Shown: one piece after another, positions 34,414 to 37,634 of the stretch
How positions within the stretch are numbered: the first letter of the stretch is position 1
How the letters are laid out: each line of letters begins with the position of its first letter
Assembly (NCBI GenBank): GCA_046704385.1
Contig: JBJKSB010000065.1
Span: forward strand, 1 to 37,634
Length of the DNA: 37,634 bases
Source: GH45 sp046704385
GTDB lineage: Bacteria > Bacteroidota > Bacteroidia > Bacteroidales > SZUA-534
Direction: 5' to 3'
Position numbers and translations under genes: made by a program
The notes under the pieces: generated by a model
Seen by the model: only the letters and a program-made list of their open reading frames with translations
Told to the model about the DNA's origin: nothing
The model's database searches: none

Positions 34414-35181
34414 CTATTCCAATTCTCCTTGTTTTGGCAATACATCCCAAAAATCAATTACTTTAAATAGACCATTTTGGACAATCCTAATTGTATTATA
34501 AAGGCATAACTTTGTTAATTGATCCAATGCCTCAACATTTAAATCTCCCATTTGAGTAATATCCTTACCAATATATGTTTTAACCCGACCAAACATAAAT
34601 CCGACAAAATCGGCTAAATATAAGAATGGCTCCGTTTTTCCTCTAGTTGCAATGATACGTTCAACATTCGATAAAATTTTTCCATCATGATGAAATTCAG
34701 AACCAACTTTTAAGTATTCATCTTTATCTGTATAAATCCTAACTTTAGGATTGAATATTTTATTTTTTTCTTGGTAATAATGAATTGAACAAAAATATAA
34801 GTAAAATGCAACTGCTCTATAATTAGTCTTTTGAAAGTCCATTTCCGTGAATTCCATATCAAAAAAAGGTCTTAACCCTTTGGCTACCATATTTGATTTT
34901 GGAAATGGAAAATTTAACCAAATTAATCTATGCTTAATTATTATATCCGTCAAGATTACCATCAAATTGTAATAATCTTGTGATTTTTGCTTAAATAATT
35001 TTTTTGCATGGAAACCTTTAGTTCCAATAGCTTCAACTATCGGATTCAAATCCTGTACTAATCCAAAAGCTTTATTTAAATCAAAGTAAATACCATTAAA
35101 GTGAATTGTTAAGCCCTGGTCTTTTTCAGAGTTTGCCATAATCTCAACCTCATCTGTATAAATAACCGAATTATAGTTCAT
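34414..35181 (-). CDS. DUF3800-like protein of unknown function
   Basis: The protein has 255 residues from the ATG at 35181. The pattern is reminiscent of DUF3800, a domain with an RNase H-like fold: an acidic N-terminal strand (VIYTDEVEI), a GFHAKKLFK helix, a strand IIIKHRLIWLNF, an acidic strand RIYTDKDEYL (~149-158), and a closing FLYLADFVGFMFGR (~194-207) in place of the typical L-x-L-A-D-x-x-A-G. Whether it is catalytic cannot be judged; the usual acidic pair near the start is only partly clear. It is the last gene of a minus-strand run, starting 7 bases after the preceding stop. DUF3800 genes are often found in defence islands, which is a hint only. Confidence 0.45.
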   Translation of the reverse strand: MNYNSVIYTDEVEIMANSEKDQGLTIHFNGIYFDLNKAFGLVQDLNPIVEAIGTKGFHAKKLFKQKSQDYYNLMVILTDIIIKHRLIWLNFPFPKSNMVAKGLRPFFDMEFTEMDFQKTNYRAVAFYLYFCSIHYYQEKNKIFNPKVRIYTDKDEYLKVGSEFHHDGKILSNVERIIATRGKTEPFLYLADFVGFMFGRVKTYIGKDITQMGDLNVEALDQLTKLCLYNTIRIVQNGLFKVIDFWDVLPKQGELE

Positions 35182-35188
35182 TTTAATA

Positions 35189-35809
35189 TTACTTCTTTTC
35201 TATAATTGATTTACACGTTTTTTCAACTTCTTCAATAATGCTATCCACTTCTTCTTTTATTTCATCAACATCATCCAATCCAGACCAAAATATAGCTTCA
35301 TTTTTATGCATTTCTTCCAAATGCTTCTCAAATTGTTCATCAGTAAAATTCCTTCTTCCTTGATCTTTCCAATACCTTGTTCCTAACTTATGTGCAGCTA
35401 TAAAAATCTTTTTCATTACTTTATTAATATCATCAAATGGTTCTCCGGCTTTATTGCCGTACAAAGCCATAAATCGATATTTTAATGATTTAAGTTTTAT
35501 AAAAGCTTCCTATTCCTTCTCATAACGCTCAAATACAACATAAGCATTGTCAAGAATTTCAGCAACTTCGCCATTTTCATTTTCACCTCTTTTCCTTGTT
35601 TTACCTTCCTGAGTATTACTAAATGGACTCCTAATACTTTCAATTCGTTCTCTCACCTCATAAAACAAGGACAAAACTTCTTCTGCTAATTCATATTTCC
35701 TTTTCCATTTTGCCTCACGTCTCCATGATGTTATTCCAAATATTGCCACAAATGAAGCTATTACAACAGCAACAACTTTTATAATTTCAAAAACTAGGTT
35801 AAGTGGCAT
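35189..35809 (-). pseudogene. Membrane-anchored protein interrupted by in-frame TAG
   Basis: Two ORFs, 35510-35809 (99 codons) and 35189-35470 (93 codons), lie in the same frame. Between them are only the TAG at 35510-35512 and 13 sense codons reading EAFIKLKSLKYRF. Read through, they form one protein of about 206 residues: an N-terminal membrane helix (~5-24), then SWRREAKWKRKYELAEEVL, SLFYEVRERIESIRSPFS, a linker, YVVFERYEKE, the TAG, and a C-terminal half RFMALYGNKAGEPFDD ending in a helical EVEKTCKSII segment. The whole matches, from memory, a conserved family of about 170-210 residues that includes both halves, so this is one gene. One base change would restore lysine, glutamine or glutamate. 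It overlaps the upstream gene by 16 bases. Confidence 0.75.
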
Positions 35810-37140
35810 AATTGATCTGCTTTTAGTTCATATAAATATAACTTCAAATCATTAATTTCCAGATTACTTTTCTTAATTTGCTCACTCATGTTTTCCAAAA
35901 TATAATAATCCTTCAACATTAATTGATAAGATAAATTTTGTAGCTTCTCTTCAAACTTTGGAAAACGATTTGGTTCTATTTGGCTAATTGTTGCTAAAGC
36001 TTTTACAGATTCTTTTGTCAGAACATAATAATGTGCCAAATATATTTTTAAATGATTGCTTGCATTATCGGTCAAAAAATCTCCAACTTGGAAGACTTTT
36101 TTAGGTAATGATTCAAATACAGTTTTTATGCCATTAACATCCTCATTTAATTGGATAGCCTGTAATATTGGTATTAAAAACAATTGGCTTAATAATGTTG
36201 GATTATTCTTTAGTTCTCCAATTACTTGTTTTATCTTATCTAATTCAGTTTGACAAAGTTTACCATTTTTATAAATAGAATTTGCTACTAAACGCCCTCT
36301 TAAAAATGGATGTAGCTTATTTTCCTCAAACTTTAAGATATCCAAATTACCTTTGATTACCTTTAATTGCTCTTTATTTGAGCATAGAAATGCCTGAAAT
36401 ATTTTTAGTGAATAGTAAAAGGCTTTAGCTTCAACAGTTTTGCTTTTTTCAAAATACAATTCAAGTATATTACCAAATCCATTATTAATGTTGTCCAAAT
36501 CAACATAGTATTCAAAGAAAAAAGCTCTGGCATTTCCAATATTGATAATCTGTTTTATTATTGATTCCCTTTCTTTTGAATCCAACATATTCAATAACCT
36601 GGCATAAAGCATTGCTAAATCATAAATATCCTTCATATTAAATGGTTTTATCTCAAATACATTTGGCAATTCATAAAACATTTTGAAAAAACTAATGCTT
36701 TTGTAATTAAATGCAATTACTAATACCTTTTCCAGAAAAGGATAAATCTGTGAATACATACCATATTTTACACACATATCCTCAACACTCTCAAAATTGA
36801 ATTTGGATTTATCAATCAGTTCCAAAAACCTCTCGTTTAATTCGTTAGTATCTAGTTTTGGTTTTTTGTTGATGTAAAAACTAAAACTATTGTAGCCACA
36901 ATAATTTGCTAAAATATCAAGAGAAGTACTATTTATTTGAACTTCAGAACTTTTAATAAGACCAAAAAATCGCCTAAGAGTATTGTAATTAATAAGCTTT
37001 CCGGTATCCATAAAAATGGCTTCCGATAAATCATAACAATCCGTTTTATTAACAATATCCTTTCCCAATTTTGAGATTATTTCCCTTTTTAATTGGTTGA
37101 GGATTTGTTTTGGGATTTTATGATTTGACCTCCTGCTCAT
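35794..37140 (-). CDS. Large helical protein with HTH-like N-terminus, function unknown
   Basis: The protein has 448 residues. The first ~95 contain a compact motif (SEAIFMDTGKLINYNTLRRF, FGLIKSSEVQINSTSLDILA, NYCGYNSFSFY) seen in Bacteroidota proteins that begin with a sequence of the type TLRRFFG, TLDILAxYxGY, which looks like a winged or helix-turn-helix DNA-binding fold. The remaining ~350 residues are predicted to be helical and rich in aromatic and leucine residues, suggesting a TPR-like or other alpha-solenoid. I do not recognise a named family. Its start overlaps the EamA gene's stop by one base, and its stop overlaps the interrupted gene by 16 bases, so it belongs to the same run. 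It could be a regulator or a sensor-type helical protein. Confidence 0.65.
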   Translation of the reverse strand: MSRRSNHKIPKQILNQLKREIISKLGKDIVNKTDCYDLSEAIFMDTGKLINYNTLRRFFGLIKSSEVQINSTSLDILANYCGYNSFSFYINKKPKLDTNELNERFLELIDKSKFNFESVEDMCVKYGMYSQIYPFLEKVLVIAFNYKSISFFKMFYELPNVFEIKPFNMKDIYDLAMLYARLLNMLDSKERESIIKQIINIGNARAFFFEYYVDLDNINNGFGNILELYFEKSKTVEAKAFYYSLKIFQAFLCSNKEQLKVIKGNLDILKFEENKLHPFLRGRLVANSIYKNGKLCQTELDKIKQVIGELKNNPTLLSQLFLIPILQAIQLNEDVNGIKTVFESLPKKVFQVGDFLTDNASNHLKIYLAHYYVLTKESVKALATISQIEPNRFPKFEEKLQNLSYQLMLKDYYILENMSEQIKKSNLEINDLKLYLYELKADQLCHLT

Positions 37141-37634
37141 TAAAGGATCGTTGTTAAATAATAAATTGATAATCCGGCAATTAATGCTGCAAAGTATTGA
37201 TTTGGTTTTAGCTTTTCTTTAAATAGTATCCATGCAACAAATATGCTAATCAAATGTGTACTTGATGAAATACTACCTGCAATGTGGACAGGTATTTTTG
37301 TATATGATAAGTTATTAAATAAGACACCATTACCAGCTAATAAACCCAACAGAATAAAGAACTTCAAATCTGTTTTAAAATTTTTGAAGTTTAATTTAGT
37401 CTTATAAATAAATCGTAAGCCAATAAAACTCATAAGCATTACCGATCCTTCTAATATAATGCCAGTTTTTATATAACCAATTTCTTTAGACGGTATGCTT
37501 AATAAAGGCAATGTTATTCCCCAGAATAAGGCTGCTAAAAGTCCGAATAATACTCCCTTTGAGATTTTAATTTTAAAAAAGGATTGAAAATCTGAAACCA
37601 GAATAGCTACTAAAAACAATACAAAGGGTACTAC
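37140..37634 (-). CDS. EamA-family transporter, C-terminal half (partial)
   Basis: Only the downstream part is present, at least 160 residues; the reading frame stays open to the right edge and the true start lies outside. About five membrane helices are seen. The segment GVLFGLLAALFWGITLP and the closing GSISSSTHLISIFVAWILFKEKLKPNQYFAALIAGLSIYY are typical for the second EamA repeat of drug/metabolite transporters. The substrate is unknown. Its last base overlaps the start of the next gene by one, so it leads the run of genes that follows. Confidence 0.8.
   Translation of the reverse strand, partial: VVPFVLFLVAILVSDFQSFFKIKISKGVLFGLLAALFWGITLPLLSIPSKEIGYIKTGIILEGSVMLMSFIGLRFIYKTKLNFKNFKTDLKFFILLGLLAGNGVLFNNLSYTKIPVHIAGSISSSTHLISIFVAWILFKEKLKPNQYFAALIAGLSIYYLTTIL

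Overview
The window is chromosomal DNA of a Bacteroidota member, probably a marine or gut-type Bacteroidia. The evidence is several type IX secretion (T9SS) C-terminal sorting domains, PKD-rich secreted proteins, CarboxypepD_reg-fused outer-membrane barrels, a DUF4382 lipoprotein, a PG0541-type efflux partner, near absence of Shine-Dalgarno sites, and perfect Bacteroidota -7 boxes (TAnnTTTG). No rRNA, tRNA, CRISPR array, complete insertion sequence or integrase was seen.

Layout. (1) Positions 1-2195: a promoter pointing out of the left edge, then a TrmJ-like rRNA/tRNA 2'-O-methyltransferase directly abutted by a radical SAM protein. (2) 2196-2819: a long spacer with a nested hairpin array, a candidate structured RNA or terminator complex. 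(3) 2820-4571: a secreted CBM9-like/PKD/T9SS protein. (4) 16538-4745, minus strand: a small T9SS protein, a 1265-residue YadA-like fibre ending in an S74 chaperone domain, an AraC-type regulator with a membrane sensor half, two TonB-linked outer-membrane barrels and a DUF4382 lipoprotein. A decayed fibre fragment lies upstream. (5) 16975-18979: a PAP2/Aur1-like membrane phosphotransferase overlapping a GNAT acyltransferase-like gene, possibly lipid-modifying. (6) 18980-19389: a REP-like intergenic repeat. (7) 19390-22125: a propeller/PKD/T9SS secreted protein. (8) 22420-24825: a MASE3 histidine kinase and a FecR-domain lipoprotein. (9) 24917-31318: a GbsR/MarR regulator and a complete RND tripartite efflux operon, with two matching operators and a terminator. 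(10) 31319-33121: an ATPase-tail remnant, then a type II NADH dehydrogenase. (11) 33122-34146: a palindromic repeat pair and a phosphoglycolate-phosphatase-like HAD enzyme. (12) 34414-37634, minus strand: a tightly packed AT-rich run of poorly known genes behind an EamA transporter cut by the window edge.

The clearest unexpected observation is in the last run. Two small reading frames (99 and 93 codons) are the two halves of one protein, in the same frame, separated only by one TAG codon and 13 sense codons. This is either a nonsense-inactivated gene or a readthrough candidate. The other strong signal is regulatory. A perfect 11+2+11 inverted repeat precedes the GbsR-type regulator, and a second copy with the same geometry and one perfect half-site sits just before the efflux tolC-like gene.
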